From positions 116,253,534 to 116,317,533 of the forward strand of contig OY804580.1 in assembly GCA_963680875.1 (NCBI GenBank): a DNA stretch of 64,000 bases, read 5' to 3'. The position numbers and the translations under genes were made by a program. The stretch comes from Bathymodiolus brooksi. Lineage: Eukaryota; Mollusca; Bivalvia; Mytilida; Modiolidae. Of this stretch, positions 50,740 through 63,975 are shown in pieces. Each line of letters starts with the position of its first letter. Position 1 is the stretch's first letter. The notes below the pieces were generated by a model. The model was not told where the DNA came from and made no database searches. It worked only from the letters and a program-made list of their open reading frames with translations.

Positions 50740-53540
50740 ATAATCTACATATCTGTTGTATGTTGTTTCTAAAGGACTGTCGAGTATAATCTACATGTCT
50801 GTTGTATGTTGTTTCTAACGGACTGTAGAGTATAATCTCCATGTTTGTTGTACGTTGTTTCTAACAGACTGTCGAGTATAATCTACATGTCTGTTGTATG
50901 TTGTTTCAAACGGACTGTCGAGTATAATCTACATGTCTGATGTATGTTGTTTCTAACGGACTGTCGAGTATAATCTACATGTCTGTTGTATGTTGTTTCT
51001 AACGGACTGTCGAGTATTATCTACATGTCTGTTGTATGTTGTTTCTAACGGACTGTCGAGTATAATCTACATGTCTGTTGTATGTTGTTTCTAACGGACT
51101 GTCGAGTATAATCTAAATGTCTGTTGTTTGTTGTTTCTAACGGACTGTCGAGTATAATCTACATGTCCGTTGTATGTTGTTTCTAACGAACTGTCGAGTA
51201 TAATCTACATGTCTGTTGTATGTTGTTTCTAACGGACTGTCGAGTATATTCTACATGTCTGTTGTATGTTGTTTCTAACGGACTGTCGGTTATAATCTAC
51301 ATGTCTGTTGTATGTTGTTTCTAACGGACTGTCGAGTATAATCTAAATGTCTGTTGTATGTTGTTTCTAACGGACTGTCAAGTATAATCTACATGTCTGT
51401 TGTATGTTGTTTCTAACAGACTGTCGAGTATAATCTACATGTCTGTTGTATGTTGTTTCAAACGGACTGTCGAGTATCATCTACATGTCTGTTGTATGCT
51501 GTTTCTAACGAACTGTCGAGTATAATATAAATGTCTGTTGTATGTTGTTTCTAACGGACTGTCGAGTATAATCTACATGTCTGTTGTATGTTGTTTCTAA
51601 CGAACTGTCGAGTATATTCTACATGTCTGTTGTATGTTTTTTCTAACGGACTGTCGAGTATAATCTCCATGTATGTTGTATGTTGTTTCTAACGGACTGT
51701 CGAGTATAATCTACATGTCTGTTGTATGTTGTTTCTAACGGACTGTCGAGTATAATCTACATGTATGTTGTATGTTGTTTCTAACGGACTGTCGAGTATA
51801 ATCTATATGTCTGTTGTATATTGTTTCTAACGGACTGTCGAGTATAATCTACATGTCTGTTGTATGTTGTTTCTAACGGACTGTTGAGTATAATCTACAT
51901 ATCTGTTGTATGTTGTTTCTAACGGACTGTCGAGTATAATCTACATGTCTGTTGTATGTTGTTTCTAACGGACTGTCGAGTGTAATCTCCATGTCTGTTG
52001 TATGTTGTTTCTAACAGACTGTCGAGTATAATCTACATGTCTGTTGTATGTTGTTTCAAACGGACGGTCGAGTATAATCTACATGTCTGTTGTATGTTGT
52101 TTCTAACGAACTGTCGGGTATAATCTACATGTCTGTTGTATGTTGTTTCTAACGGACTGTCGAGTATAATCTAAATGCCTGTTGTATGTTGTTTCTAACG
52201 GACTGTCAAGTATAATCTACATGTCTGTTGTATGTTGTTTCTAACGGACTGTCGAGTATAATCTACATGTCTGTTGTATGTTGTTTCTAACGGACTGTCG
52301 AGTATAATCTACATGTCTGTTGTATGTTGTTTCTAACGGACTGTCGAGTATAATCTATATGTCTGTTGTATATTGTTTCTAACGGACTGTCGAGTATAAT
52401 CTACATGTCTGTTGTATGTTGTTTCTAACGGACTGTTGAGTATAATCTACATATCTGTTGTATGTTGTTTCTAACGGACTGTCGAGTATAATCTACATGT
52501 CTGTTGTATGTTGTTTCTAACGGACTGTTGAGTATAATCTACATATCTGTTGTATGTTGTTTCTAACGGACTGTCGAGTATAATCTACATGTCTGTTGTA
52601 TGTTGTTTCTAACGGACTGTAGAGTATAATCTCCATGTTTGTTGTACGTTGTTTCTAACAGACTGTCGAGTATAATCTACATGTCTGTTGTATGTTGTTT
52701 CAAACGGACTGTCGAGTATAATCTACATGTCTGATGTATGTTGTTTCTAACGGACTGTCGAGTATAATCTACATGTCTGTTGTATGTTGTTTCTAACGGA
52801 CTGTCGAGTATTATCTACATGTCTGTTGTATGTTGTTTCTAACGGACTGTCGAGTATAATCTACATGTCTGTTGTATGTTGTTTCTAACGGACTGTCGAG
52901 TATAATCTAAATGTCTGTTGTTTGTTGTTTCTAACGGACTGTCGAGTATAATCTACATGTCCGTTGTATGTTGTTTCTAACGAACTGTCGAGTATAATCT
53001 ACATGTCTGTTGTATGTTGTTTCTAACGGACTGTCGAGTATATTCTACATGTCTGTTGTATGTTGTTTCTAACGGACTGTCGGTTATAATCTACATGTCT
53101 GTTGTATGTTGTTTCTAACGGACTGTCGAGTATAATCTAAATGTCTGTTGTATGTTGTTTCTAACGGACTGTCAAGTATAATCTACATGTCTGTTGTATG
53201 TTGTTTCTAACAGACTGTCGAGTATAATCTACATGTCTGTTGTATGTTGTTTCAAACGGACTGTCGAGTATCATCTACATGTCTGTTGTATGCTGTTTCT
53301 AACGAACTGTCGAGTATAATATAAATGTCTGTTGTATGTTGTTTCTAACGGACTGTCGAGTATAATCTACATGTCTGTTGTATGTTGTTTCTAACGAACT
53401 GTCGAGTATATTCTACATGTCTGTTGTATGTTTTTTCTAACGGACTGTCGAGTATAATCTCCATGTATGTTGTATGTTGTTTCTAACGGACTGTCGAGTA
53501 TAATCTACATGTCTGTTGTATGTTGTTTCTAACGGACTGT
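50740..53540. repeat. 39-monomer offset duplication
   Basis: A block from about 50740 to 51745 reappears 1794 bp (39 monomers) downstream. GTAGAG with TTTGTTGTACG is at 50825 and 52619, and CTCCATGTATG near 51664 and 53458. Just before the second copy a two-monomer unit (consensus, then GTTGAG with CATATCTG) is doubled, with TTGAG at 52436 and 52528. That doubling probably marks the exchange junction. Confidence 0.78.
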
Positions 53541-54060
53541 CTAGTATAATCTACATGTCTGTTGTATGTTGTTTCTAACGGACTGTCGAGTATAATATAC
53601 ATGTCTGTTGTATGTTGTTTCTAACGGACTGTCGAGTATAATCTACATGTCTGTTGTATGTTGTTTCTAACGGACTGTCGATTATAATCTACATGTCTGT
53701 TGTATGTTGTTTCTAACGGACTGTCGAGTATAATCTACATGTCTGTTGTATGTTGTTTCTAACGGACTGTTGAGTATAATCTACATATCTGTTGTATGTT
53801 GTTTCTAACGGACTGTCGAGTATCATCTACATGTCTGTTGTATGCTGTTTCTAACGAACTGTCGAGTATAATATAAATGTCTGTTGTATGTTGTTTCTAA
53901 CGGACTGTCGAGTATAATCTACATGTCTGTTGTATGTTGTTTCTAACGAACTGTCGAGTATATTCTACATGTCTGTTGTATGTTTTTTCTAACGGACTGT
54001 CGAGTATAATCTCCATGTATGTTGTATGTTGTTTCTAACGGACTGTCGAGTATAATCTAC
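53262..54060. repeat. 12-monomer offset duplication
   Basis: The series TATCATC, TATGCTGTTTC with CGAACTG, ATATAAATG, GTATATTC with GTTTTTTC, and CTCCATGTATG occurs at about 53265-53500 and again 552 bp (12 monomers) later at about 53817-54050. The second copy joins directly to a CATGTATG monomer like that at 51767. Confidence 0.82.
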
Positions 54061-54270
54061 ATGTATGTTGTATGTTGTTTCTAACGGACTGTCGAGTATA
54101 ATCTATATGTCTGTTGTATATTGTTTCTAACGGAGTGTCGAGTATAATCTACATGTCTGTTGTATGTTGTTTCTAACGGACTGTTGAGTATAATCTACAT
54201 ATCTGTTGTATGTTGTTTCTAACGGACTGTCGAGTATAATCTACATGTCTGTTGTATGTTGTTTCTAACG

Positions 54271-56064
54271 GACTGTCGAGTGTAATCTCCATGTCTGTTG
54301 TATGTTGTTTCTAACAGACTGTCGAGTATAATCTACATGTCTGTTGAATGTTGTTTCAAACGGACGGTCGAGTATAATCTACATGTCTGTTGTATGTTGT
54401 TTCTAACGAACTGTCGGGTATAATCTAAATGCCTGTTGTATGTTGTTTCTAACGGACTGTCAAGTATAATCTACATGTCTGTTGTATGTTGTTTCTAACG
54501 GACTGTCGAGTATAATCTACATGTCTGTTGTATGTTGTTTCTAACGGACTGTCGAGTATAATCTACATGTCTGTTGTATGTTGTTTCTAACGGACTGTCG
54601 AGTATAATCTATATGTCTGTTGTATATTGTTTCTAACGGACTGTCGAGTATAATCTACATGTCTGTTGTATGTTGTTTCTAACGGACTGTTGAGTATAAT
54701 CTACATATCTGTTGTATGTTGTTTCTAACGGACTGTCGAGTATAATCTACATGTCTGTTGTATGTTGTTTCTAACGGACTGTCGAGTATAATCTCCATGT
54801 CTGTTGTATGTTGTTTCTAACAGACTGTCGAGTATAATCTACATGTCTGTTGTATGTTGTTTCAAACGGACGGTCGAGTTTAATCTACATGTCTGTTGTA
54901 TGTTGTTTCAAACGGACTGTCGAGTATAATCTACATGTCTGTTGTATGCTGTTTCTAACGAACTGTCGAGTATAATATAAATGTCTGTTGTATGTTGTTT
55001 CTAACGGACTGTCGAGTATAATCTACATGTCTGTTGTATGTTGTTTCTAACGAACTGTCGAGTATATTCTACATGTCTGTTGTATGTTTTTTCTAACGGA
55101 CTGTCGAGTATAATCTCCATGTATGTTGTATGTTGTTTCTAACGGACTGTCGAGTATAATCTATATGTCTGTTGTATGTTGTTTCTAACGGACTGTCTAG
55201 TATAATCTACATGTCTGTTGTATGTTGTTTCTAACGGACTGTCGAGTATAATATACATGTCTGTTGTATGTTGTTTCTAACGGACTGTCGAGTATAATCT
55301 ACATGTCTGTTGTATGTTGTTTCTAACGGACTGTCGAGTATAATCTGCATGTCTGTTGTATGTTGTTTCTAACGGACTGTCGAGTATAATCTACATGTCT
55401 GTTGTATGTTGTTTCTAACGGACTGTCGAGTATATTCTACATGTCTGTTGTATGTTGTTTCTAACGGACTGTCGAGTATAATCTACATGTCTGTTGTATG
55501 TTGTTTCTAACGAACTGTCGAGTATAATCTACATGTCTGTTGTATGTTGTTTCTAACGGACTGTCGAGTATAATCTCCATGTCTGTTGTATATTGTTTCT
55601 AACAGACTGTCGAGCATAATCTACATGTCTGTTGTATGTTGTTTCAAACGGACTGTCGAGTATAATCTACATGTCTGTTGTATGTTGTTTCTAACGGACT
55701 GTCGAGTATAATCTACATGTCTGTTGTATGTTGTTTCTAACGGACTGTCGAGTATAATCTACATGTCTGTTGTATGTTGTTTCTAACGGACTGTCGAGTA
55801 TAATCTACATGTCTGTTGTATGTTGTTTCTAATGGACTGTCGAGTATAATCTAAATGTCTGTTGTATGTTGTTTCTAACGAACTGTCGAGTATAATCTAC
55901 ATGTCCGTTGTATGTTGTTTCTAACGAACTGTCGAGTATAATCTACATGTCTGTTGTATGTTGTTTCTAACGGACTGTCGAGTATATTCTACATGTCTGT
56001 TGTATGTTGTTTCTAACGGACTGTCGAGTATAATCTACATGTCTGTTGTATGTTGTTTCTAACG
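54271..56064. repeat. Epsilon/zeta mosaic
   Basis: This segment continues the zeta order from the third GAGTGTAATCTCC marker, then the epsilon leader series (TATGCTGTTTC, ATATAAATG, GTTTTTTC, GTCTAG, ATATAC, GTATATTC, CTCC with GTATATTG). Private variants include GAGTTTAAT near 54877, CTGCATG near 55345 and GAGCATAAT near 55613. I see no other structure in it. Confidence 0.75.
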
Positions 56065-58000
56065 GACTGTCGAGTATAATCCAAATGTCTGTTGTATGTT
56101 GTTTCTAACGAACTGTCAAGTATAATCTACATGTCTGTTGTATGTTGTTTCTAACAGACGGTCGAGTATTATCTACATGTCTGTTGTATGTTGTTTCAAA
56201 CGGACTGTCGAGTATAATCTACATGTCTGTTGTATGTTGTTTCTAACGGACTGTCGAGTGTAATCTACATGTCTGTTGTATGTTGTTTCTAACGGACTGT
56301 CGAGTATAATCTACATGTCTGCTGTATGTTGTTTATAACGGACTGTCGAGTATAATCTACATGTCTGTTGTATGTTGTTTCTAACGGACTGTCGAGTATA
56401 ATCTATATGTCTGTTGTATATTGTTTCTAACGAACTGTCGAGTATAATCTACATGTCTGTTGTATGTTGTTTCTAACGGACTGTTGAGTATAATCTACAT
56501 ATCTGTTGTATGTTGTTTCTAACGGACTGTCGAGTATAATCTACATGTCTGTTGTATGTTGTTTCTAACGGACTGTAGAGTATAATCTCCATGTTTGTTG
56601 TATGTTGTTTCTAACAGACTGTCGAGTATAATCTACATGTCTGTTGTATGTTGTTTCAAACGGACGGTCGAGTATAATCTACATGTCTGATGTATGTTGT
56701 TTCTAACGGACTGTCGAGTATAATCTACATGTCTGTTGTATGTTGTTTCTAACGGACTGTCGAGTATTATCTACATGTCTGTTGTATGTTGTTTCTAACG
56801 GACTGTCGAGTATAATCTACATGTCTGTTGTATGTTGTTTCTAACGGACTGTCGAGTATAATCTACATGTCTGTTGTATGTTGTTTCTAACGGACTGTCG
56901 AGTATAATCTACATGTCTGTTGTATGTTGTTTCTAACGGACTGTCGAGTATAATCTACATGTCTGTTGTATGTTGTTTCTAATGGACTGTCGAGTATAAT
57001 CTAAATGTCTGTTGTATGTTGTTTCTAACGAACTGTCGAGTATAATCTACATGTCCGTTGTATGTTGTTTCTAACGAACTGTCGAGTATAATCTACATGT
57101 CTGTTGTATGTTGTTTCTAACGGACTGTCGAGTATATTCTACATGTCTGTTGTATGTTGTTTCTAACGGACTGTCGAGTATAATCTACATGTCTGTTGTA
57201 TGTTGTTTCTAACGGACTGTCGAGTATAATCCAAATGTCTGTTGTATGTTGTTTCTAACGAACTGTCAAGTATAATCTACATGTCTGCTGTATGTTGTTT
57301 CTAACAGACGGTCGAGAATAATCTACATGTCTGTTGTATGTTGTTTCAAACGGACTGTCGAGTATAATCTACATGTCTGTTGTATGTTGTTTCTAACGGA
57401 CGGTCGAGTGTAATCTACATGTCTGTTGTATGTTGTTTCTAACGGACTGTCGAGTATAATCTACATGTCTGCTGTATGTTGTTTATAACGGACTGTCGAG
57501 TATAATCTACATGTCTGTTGTATGTTGTTTCTAACGGACTGTCGAGTATAATCTATATATCTGTTGTATATTGTTTCTAACGAACTGTCGAGTATAATCT
57601 ACATGTCTGTTGTATGTTGTTTCTAACGGACTGTTGAGTATAATCTACATATCTGTTGTATGTTGTTTCTAACGGACTGTCGAGTATAATCTACATGTCT
57701 GTTGTATGTTGTTTCTAACGGACTGTAGAGTATAATCTCCATGTTTGTTGTATGTTGTTTCTAACAGACTGTCGAGTATAATCTACATGTCTGTTGTATG
57801 TTGTTTCAAACGGACGGTCGAGTATAATCTACATGTCTGATGTATGTTGTTTCTAACGGACTGTCGAGTATAATCTACATGTCTGTTGTATGTTGTTTCT
57901 AACGGACTGTCGAGTATTATCTACATGTCTGTTGTATGTTGTTTCTAACGGACTGTCGAGTATAATCTACATGTCTGTTGTATGTTGTTTTTAACGGACT
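55700..58000. repeat. 25-monomer tandem duplication
   Basis: About 55700-56850 is repeated at about 56850-58000 with offset 1150 bp (25 monomers). Landmarks: TAATGGACTG (55830 and 56980), ATGTCCGTTG (55901 and 57051), AATCCAAATG (56081 and 57231), TCTGATGTATG (56688 and 57838) and GAGTATTAT (56762 and 57912). The second copy has private changes GAGAATAAT near 57315, GGACGGTCGAGTG near 57399 and CTATATATC near 57553. Confidence 0.87.
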
Positions 58001-60801
58001 GTCGAGTATAATCTAAATGTCTGTTGTATGTTGTTTCTAACGGACTGTCGAGTATAATCTACATGTCCGTTGTATGTTGTTTCTAACGAACTGTCGAGTA
58101 TAATCTACATGTCTGTTGTATGTTGTTTCTAACGGACTGTCGAGTATATTCTACATGTCTGTTGTATGTTGTTTCTAACGGACTGTCGGTTATAATCTAC
58201 ATGTCTGTTGTATGTTGTTTCTAACGGACTGTCGAGTATAATCTAAATGTCTGTTGTATGTTGTTTCTAACGACTGTCAAGTATAATCTACATGTCTGTT
58301 GTATGTTGTTTATAACAGACTGTCGAGTATAATCTACATGTCTGTTGTATGTTGTTTCAAACGGACTGTCGAGTATCATCTACATGTCTGTTGTATGCTG
58401 TTTCTAACGAACTGTCGAGTATAATATAAATGTCTGTTGTATGTTGTTTCTAACGGACTGTCGAGTATAATCTACATGTCTGTTGTATGTTGTTTCTAAC
58501 GAACTGTCGAGTATATTCTACATGTCTGTTGTATGTTTTTTCTAACGGACTGTCGAGTATAATCTCCATGTATGTTGTATGTTGTTTCTAACGGACTGTC
58601 GAGTATAATCTATATGTCTGTTGTATGTTGTTTCTAACGGACTGTCTAGTATAATCTACATGTCTGTTGTATGTTGTTTCTAACTGACTGTCGAGTATAA
58701 TCTACATGTCTGTTGTATGTTGTTTCTAACGGACTGTCGGGTATAATCTACATGTCTGTTGTATGTTGTTTCTAACGGACTGTCGAGTATAATCTATATG
58801 TCTGTTGTATATTGTTTCTAACGGACTGTCGAGTATAATCTACATGTCTGTTGTATGTTGTTTCTAACGGACTGTTGAGTATAATCTACATATCTGTTGT
58901 ATGTTGTTTCTAACCGACTGTCGAGTATAATCTACATGTCTGTTGTATGTTGTTTCTAACGGACTGTCGAGTATAATCTCCATGTCTGTTGTATGTTGTT
59001 TCTAACAGACTGTCGAGTATAATCTACATGTCTGTTGTATGTTGTTTCAAACGGACGGTCGAGTATAATCTACATGTCTGTTGTATGTTGTTTCTAACGA
59101 ACTGTCGGGTATAATCTACATGTCTGTTGTATGTTGTTTCTAACGGACTGTCGAGTATAATCTAAATGCCTGTTGTATGTTGTTTCTAACGGACTGTCAA
59201 GTATAATCTACATGTCTGTTGTATGTTGTTTCTAACGGACTGTCGAGTATAATCTACATGTCTGTTGTATGTTGTTTCTAACGGACTGTCGAGTATAATC
59301 TACATGTCTGTTGTATGTTGTTTCTAACGGACTGTCGAGTATAATCTATATGTCTGTTGTATATTGTTTCTAACGGACTGTCGAGTATAATCTACATGTC
59401 TGTTGTATGTTGTTTCTAACGGACTGTTGAGTATAATCTACATATCTGTTGTATGTTGTTTCTAACGGACTGTCGAGTATAATCTACATGTCTGTTGTAT
59501 GTTGTTTCTAACGGACTGTCGAGTATAATCTCCATGTCTGTTGTATGTTGTTTCTAATAGACTGTCGAGTATAATCTACATGTCTGTTGTATGTTGTTTC
59601 AAACGGACGGTCGAGTATAATCTACATGTCTGTTGTATGTTGTTTCAAACGGACTGTCGAGTATAATCTACATGTCTGTTGTATGCTGTTTCTAACGAAC
59701 TGTCGAGTATAATATAAATGTCTGTTGTATGTTGTTTCTAACGGACTGTCGAGTATAATCTACATGTCTGTTGTATGTTGTTTCTAACGAACTGTCGAGT
59801 ATGTTCTACATGTCTGTTGTATGTTTTTTCTAACGGACTGTCGGGTATAATCTCCATGTATGTTGTATGTTGTTTCTAACGGACTGTCGAGTATAATCTA
59901 TATGTCTGTTGTATGTTGTTTCTAACGGACTGTCTAGTATAATCTACATGTCTGTTGTATGTTGTTTCTAACGGACTGTCGAGTATAATATACATGTCTG
60001 TTGTATGTTGTTTCTAACGGACTGTCGAGTATAATCTACATGTCTGTTGTATGTTGTTTCTAACGGACTGTCGAGTATAATCCACATGTCTGTTGTATGT
60101 TGTTTCTAACGGACTGTCGAGTATAATCTACATGTCTGTTGTATGTTGTTTCTAACGGACTGTCGAGTATATTCTACATGTCTGTTGTATGTTGTTTCTA
60201 ACGGACTGTCGAGTATAATCTACATGTCTGTTGTATGTTGTTTCTAACGAACTGTCGAGTATAATCTACATGTCTATTGTATGTTGTTTCTAACGGACTG
60301 TCGAGTATAATCTCCATGTCTGTTGTATGTTGTTTCTAACAGACTGTCGAGTATAATCTACATGTCTGTTGTATGTTGTTTCAAACGGACTGTCGAGTAT
60401 AATCTACATGTCTGTTGTATGTTGTTTCTAACGGACTGTCGAGTATAATCTACATGTCTGTTGTATGTTGTTTCTAACGGACTGTCGAGTATAATCTACA
60501 TGTCTGTTGTATGTTGTTTCTAACGGACTGTCGAGTATAATCTACATGTCTGTTGTATGTTGTTTCTAACGGACTGTCGAGTATAATCTAAATGTCTGTT
60601 GTATGTTGTTTCTAACGAACTGTCGAGTATAATCTACATGTCCGTTGTATGTTGTTTCTAACGAACTGTCGAGTATAATCTACATGTCTGTTGTATGTTG
60701 TTTCTAACGGACTGTCGAGTATATTCTACATGTCTGTTGTATGTTGTTTCTAACGGACTTTCGGGTATAATCTACATGTCTGTTGTAAGTTGTTTCTAAC
60801 G
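57215..60801. repeat. Zeta mosaic, interval of 78 monomers
   Basis: The distance between AATCCAAATG markers at 57231 and 60818 is 3587 bp, 78 monomers less the single base lost at 58271/58272. The order follows epsilon interval 1 closely (TCTGATG, TATTATC, TCGGTTAT, TATCATC, GTTTTTTC, GTCTAG, CTATATG, GTTGAG, CTCC, ATGCC). Private variants include TTTTTAACGG near 57985, CTAACTGACTG near 58682 and GAGTATGTTC near 59798. Confidence 0.8.
58227..58271. repeat. 45-bp monomer, private deletion
   Basis: This CTAAATG monomer has lost one G at its junction with a CAAG monomer (CTAACGACTGTCAAG). No other CTAAATG-CAAG junction I checked has the deletion. It is the last length variant in the window. Confidence 0.92.
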
Positions 60802-62825
60802 GACTGTCGAGTATAATCCAAATGTCTGTTGTATGTTGTTTCTAACGAACTGTCAAGTATAATCTACATGTCTGTTGTATGTTGTTTCTAACAGACGGTC
60901 GAGTATAATCTACATGTCTGTTGTATGTTGTTTCAAACGGACTGTCGAGTATAATCTACATGTCTGCTGTATGTTGTTTGTAACGGACTGTCGAGTGTAA
61001 TCTACATGTCTGTTGTATGTTGTTTCTAACGGACCTTCGAGTATAATCTACATGTCTGCTGTATGTTGTTTATAACGGACTGTCGAGTATAATCTACATG
61101 TCTGTTGTATGTTGTTTCTAACGAACTGTCGAGTATAATCTAAATGTCTGTTGTATGTTGTTTCTAACGGACTGTCGAGTATAATCTACATGTCTGTTGT
61201 ATGTTGTTTCTAACGAACTGTCGAGTATAATATAAATGTCTGTTGTATGTTGTTTCTAACGGACTGTCGAGTATATTCTACATGTCTGTTGTATGTTGTT
61301 TCTAACGGACTGTCGGGTATAATCTACATGTCTGTTGTATGTTGTTTCTAACGGACTGTCGAGTATATTCTACATGTCTGTTGTATGTTGTTTCTAACGA
61401 ACTGTCGAGTATAATCTACATGTCTGTTGTATGTTGTTTCTAACGGACTGTCGAGTATAATCTAAATGCCTGTTGTATGTTGTTTCTAACGGACTGTCGA
61501 GTATAATCTACATGTCTGTTGTATGTTGTTTCTAACGAACTGTCGAGTATAATCTACATGTCTGTTGTATGTTGTTTCTAACGGACTGTCGAGTATATTC
61601 TACATGTCTGTTGTATGTTGTTTCTAACGGACTGTCGGGTATGATCTACATGTCTGTTGTATGTTGTTTCTAACGGACTGTCGAGTATAATCTAAATGTC
61701 TGTTGTATGTTGTTTCTAACGGACTGTCAAGTATAATCTACATGTCTGTTGTATGTTGTTTCTAACAGACTGTCGATTATAATCTACATGTCTGTTGTAT
61801 GTTGTTTCAAACGGACTGTCGAGTATAATCTACATGTCTGTTGTATGCTGTGTCTAACGAACTGTCGAGTATAATATAAATGTCTGTTGTATGTTGTTTC
61901 TAACGAACTGTCGAGTATATTCTACATGTCTGTTGTATGTTTTTTCTAACGGACTGTCGAGTATAATCTCCATGTATGTTGTATGTTGTTTCTAACGGAC
62001 TGTCGAGTATAATCTATATGTCTGTTGTATGTTGTTTCTAACGGACTGTCTAGTATAATCTACATGTCTGTTGTATATTGTTTCTAACGGACTGTCGAGT
62101 ATAATATACATGTCTGTTGTATGTTGTTTCTAACGGACTGTCGAGTATAATCTACATGTCTGTTGTATGTTGTTTCTAACGGACTGTCGAGTATAATCTA
62201 CATGTCTGTTGTATGTTGTTTCTAACGGACTGTCGAGTATAATCTACATGTCTGTTGTATGTTGTTTCTAACGAACTGTCGAGTATAATCTACATATCTG
62301 TTGTATGTTGTTTCTAACGGACTGTCGAGTATAATCTCCATGTCTGTTGTATATTGTTTCTAACAGACTGTCGAGTAAAATCTACATGTCTGTTGTATGT
62401 TGTTTCAAACGGACTTTCGAGTATAATCTACATGTCTGTTGTATGTTGTTTCTAACGGACTGTCGAGTATAATCTACATGTCTGTTGTATGTTGTTTCTA
62501 ACGGACTGTCGAGTATAATCTACATGTCTGTTGTATGTTGTTTCTAACGGACTGTCGAGTATAATCTACATGTCTGTTGTATGTTGTTTCTAACGGACTG
62601 TCGAGTATAATCTAAATGTCTGTTGTATGCTGTTTCTAACGAACTGTCGAGTATAATCTACATGTCCGTTGTATGTTGTTTCTAACGGACTGTCGAGTAT
62701 AATCTACATGTCTGTTGTATGTTGTTTCTAACGGACTGTCGAGTATATTCTACATGTCTGTTGTATGTTGTTTCTAACGGACTGTCGGGTATAATCTACA
62801 TGTCTGTTGTATGTTGTTTCTAACG
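60802..62825. repeat. Zeta mosaic, interval of 44 monomers
   Basis: The distance between AATCCAAATG markers at 60818 and 62842 is 2024 bp, exactly 44 monomers. It mixes epsilon monomers (TATGCTG, ATATAAATG, GTTTTTTC, GTCTAG) with a stretch (about 61100-61640) of alternating GTATATTC and TCGGG monomers like those of alpha and gamma. Private variants include GTTTGTAACGG near 60976 and TATGCTGTGTC near 61851. Confidence 0.78.
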
Positions 62826-63975
62826 GACTGTCGAGTATAATCCAAATGTCTGTTGTATGTTGTTTCTAACGAACTGTCAAGTATAATCTACATGTCTGTT
62901 GTATGTTGTTTCCAACAGACGGTCGAGTATAATCTAAATGTCTGTTGTATGTTGTTTCAAACGAACTGTCGAGTATAATCTACATGTCTGTTGTATGTTG
63001 TTTCTAACGGACTGTCGAGTGTAATCTACATGTCTGTTGTATGTTGTTTCTAACGGACTGTCGAGTATAATCTACATGTCTGCTGTATGTTGTTTATAAC
63101 AGACTGTCGAGTATAATCTACATGTCTGTTGTATGTTGTTTCTAAAGGACTGTCGAGTATAATCTAAATGTCTGTTGTAAGTTGTTTCTAACGGACTGTC
63201 GAGTATAATCTACATGTCTGTTGTATGTTGTTTCTAACGGACTGTCGAGTATAATCTACATGTCTGTTGTATGTTGTTTCTAACGGACTCTCGAGTATAT
63301 TCTACATGTCTGTTGTATGTTGTTTCTAACGGACTGTCGGGTATAATCTACATGTCTGTTGTATGTTGTTTCTAACGGACTGTCGAGTATATTCTACATG
63401 TCTGTTGTATGTTGTTTCTAACGAACTGTCGGGTATAATATACATGTCTGTTGTATGTTGTTTCTAACGGACTGTCGAGTATAATCTAAATGCCTGTTGT
63501 ATGTTGTTTCTAACGGACTGTCAAGTATAATCTACATGTCTGTTGTATGTTGTTTCTAACGGACTGTCGAGTATAATCTACATGTCTGTTGTATGTTGTT
63601 TCTAACGGACTGTCGAGTATAATCTACATGTCTGTTGTATGTTGTTTCTAACGGACTGTCGAGTATAATCTATATGTCTGTTGTATATTGTTTCTAACGG
63701 ACTGTCGAGTATAATCTACATGTCTGTTGTATGTTGTTTCTAACGGACTGTTGAGTATAATCTACATATCTGTTGTATGTTGTTTCTAACGGACTGTCGA
63801 GTATAATCTACATGTCTGTTGTATGTTGTTTCTAACGGACTGTCGAGTATAATCTCCATGTCTGTTGTATGTTGTTTCTAACAGACTGTCGAGTATAATC
63901 TACATATCTGTTGTATGTTGTTTCAAACGGACGGTCGAATATAATCTACATGTCTGTTGTATGTTGTTTCTAACG
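62826..63975. repeat. Last interval of the window
   Basis: It begins with the AATCCAAATG monomer and the usual CAAG, AGACGG, GAGTGTAAT, CTGCTGTATG series. It then passes through GTATATTC/TCGGG monomers, including TCGGG with ATATAC at about 63430, a combination otherwise seen only left of 31.7 kb. It ends in the ATGCC, CAAG, CTATATG, GTTGAG, CTCC series, and the array clearly continues beyond the window. Confidence 0.78.

Larger units (their letters stand above)
49349..54270. repeat. 57- and 50-monomer spaced GAGTGTAATCTCC markers
   Basis: A compound variant with GAGTG (A12G) and CTCC in one monomer occurs at 49356, 51978 and 54278. The spacings are 2622 bp (exactly 57 monomers) and 2300 bp (exactly 50). 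The monomers after each marker follow one order (AACAG, TTTCAAACGGACGG, CGAACTGTCGGG, CTAAATGCC, CAAG, three consensus, CTATATG, GTTGAG). The third copy lacks the consensus monomer between TCGGG and ATGCC, giving a hybrid TCGGG/CTAAATGCC monomer at about 54416. Confidence 0.84.
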
